From NCBI GenBank assembly GCA_013139225.1, contig WTBG01000041.1, positions 1 through 5,545 of the forward strand: a DNA stretch of 5,545 nt, written 5' to 3'. The position numbers were made by a program, and so were the translations under genes. Origin of the DNA: Deltaproteobacteria bacterium. Lineage in GTDB: Bacteria; Desulfobacterota; WTBG01. The notes under the pieces were generated by a model. The model made no database searches. It was not told the origin of the DNA and was given only the letters and a program-made list of their open reading frames with translations. Shown piece after piece: positions 4,783-5,545 of this stretch. Each line of letters starts with the position of its first letter. Position 1 is the stretch's first letter.

Positions 4783-5545
4783 ATTAATCAGAGTTAGGGA
4801 AACAATTTTTTCACTTCCTCTCGCGTACATTGGAGTACTTATAGCTGCAGAAGAAATGCCCTCATTTTCAACCTGGTTTTATGTAACAACGGCTCTTATC
4901 AGTGCAAGGACACTTGGTATGTGCCTAAACCGGGTTTTTGATAAAAATATAGATGCCAAAAACCCGAGGACAGCAAACCGCTTGCTGCCAAGTGGACAAA
5001 TTTCTGTGTTGACTGTTGTACGCTACTCTGTCTCATTTGCCATTTTGTTTGTTTTTTCGGCATACATGCTAAATACGCTCTGCTTTTATCTCTCCTTTCT
5101 TGCCTTGTTTTTACTTATCACCTATTCGTGGCTAAAAAGATTCTCTTCTATGACTCATCTTTACCTTGGTTTAACAGAAGCTTGCGCTCCTATAGGAGGT
5201 GCGCTGGCAGTATATCCAGAGTTTTCCTTAAAGGCACTGATCATGGGGTTATACGTCATACTCTGGATAGCAGGATTTGATATCATTTATGCTTGTCAGG
5301 ATTACAGGTTTGATAAAACGAACAGGTTGTTTTCTATCCCCGCAAAATATGGGCTGAAGAAAGCCCTCATAATTTCAGCCGTTTTCCATGTTGCAGCGGT
5401 TCTTATCCTGTTTCTTACAGGCATTATGGTTAATGCTAATATTCTCTACTGGCTATGCCTGCTTGTGGTTTGCTGTTTTTTTGTCTGGCAACACACACTC
5501 GTCTCAGAAAAAAATCTGACCAGAGTTAGCGTCGCCTTTTTCAAC
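4769..5545 (+). CDS. mqnP: UbiA-family prenyltransferase (MqnP), partial at right edge
   Basis: Integral membrane polyprenyltransferase, expected to attach the isoprenoid tail to 1,4-dihydroxy-6-naphthoate. The frame is open for 259 codons to the window edge; full-length members have about 280-300 residues, so only the last helix or two is missing. Both Asp-rich, Mg-diphosphate-binding signatures are intact: NRVFDKNIDAKNPRT at 54-68 (Asn54, Asp58, Asp62, Arg67) and DIIYACQDYRFD at 171-182 (Asp171, Asp178, Asp182), followed by FSIPAKYG. Hydrophobic stretches near residues 14-26, 37-53, 86-118, 131-149, 155-176, 199-221 and 225-240 fit the multi-helix fold. The ATG at 4769-4771 lies inside the 3' end of mqnL (14-nt overlap), with GGAAAG just upstream. 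It could equally be named a 4-hydroxybenzoate polyprenyltransferase-like protein; the flanking mqn genes decide the assignment. Confidence 0.92.
   Translation, partial: MVFLKLIRVRETIFSLPLAYIGVLIAAEEMPSFSTWFYVTTALISARTLGMCLNRVFDKNIDAKNPRTANRLLPSGQISVLTVVRYSVSFAILFVFSAYMLNTLCFYLSFLALFLLITYSWLKRFSSMTHLYLGLTEACAPIGGALAVYPEFSLKALIMGLYVILWIAGFDIIYACQDYRFDKTNRLFSIPAKYGLKKALIISAVFHVAAVLILFLTGIMVNANILYWLCLLVVCCFFVWQHTLVSEKNLTRVSVAFFN

Overview
The window most likely comes from an anaerobic, moderately AT-rich bacterium of the Desulfobacterota (old Deltaproteobacteria) type that makes menaquinone by the futalosine route. This placement is inference: it rests on the gene set, the style of the interspersed repeats and the base composition, because no rRNA or marker gene is present.

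Layout. (1) At 1-355 on the minus strand is the N-terminal part of a family 2 glycosyltransferase, cut by the window edge. (2) At 356-571 is a non-coding spacer holding a small hairpin and a dispersed-looking inverted-repeat element. (3) From 3168 down to 572, on the minus strand, is a compact run in the order ubiE (2473-3168), mqnD (1677-2468) and mqnB (572-1207). It is interrupted between mqnD and mqnB by a roughly 449-bp unit at 1229-1677: a GxxExxY (PD-(D/E)XK-like) ORF bounded by 27-bp imperfect inverted repeats built of 9-nt units. (4) At 3169-3345 is a divergent intergenic region with two clear dyads and candidate promoters. (5) On the plus strand is a UbiD-family decarboxylase (mqnL, 3346-4782), overlapping by 14 nt a UbiA-family prenyltransferase (mqnP, 4769 to beyond the right edge).

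How the genes work together. MqnB hydrolyses futalosine or its deoxy form and so feeds the branch to dehypoxanthine futalosine. MqnD makes 1,4-dihydroxy-6-naphthoate. The UbiA-type enzyme prenylates that product, the UbiD-type enzyme removes its carboxylate using prenylated FMN, and UbiE methylates demethylmenaquinone. The window therefore holds the late half of the pathway plus the nucleosidase. The early genes (mqnA, mqnC, mqnE) and the UbiX-type flavin prenyltransferase are not seen here.

The most notable feature is the repeat-bounded GxxExxY unit. It begins at the last base of the mqnD stop codon and ends 21 bp before the likely mqnB start, so removing it would restore a tight operon. I found no clearly new system beyond this.
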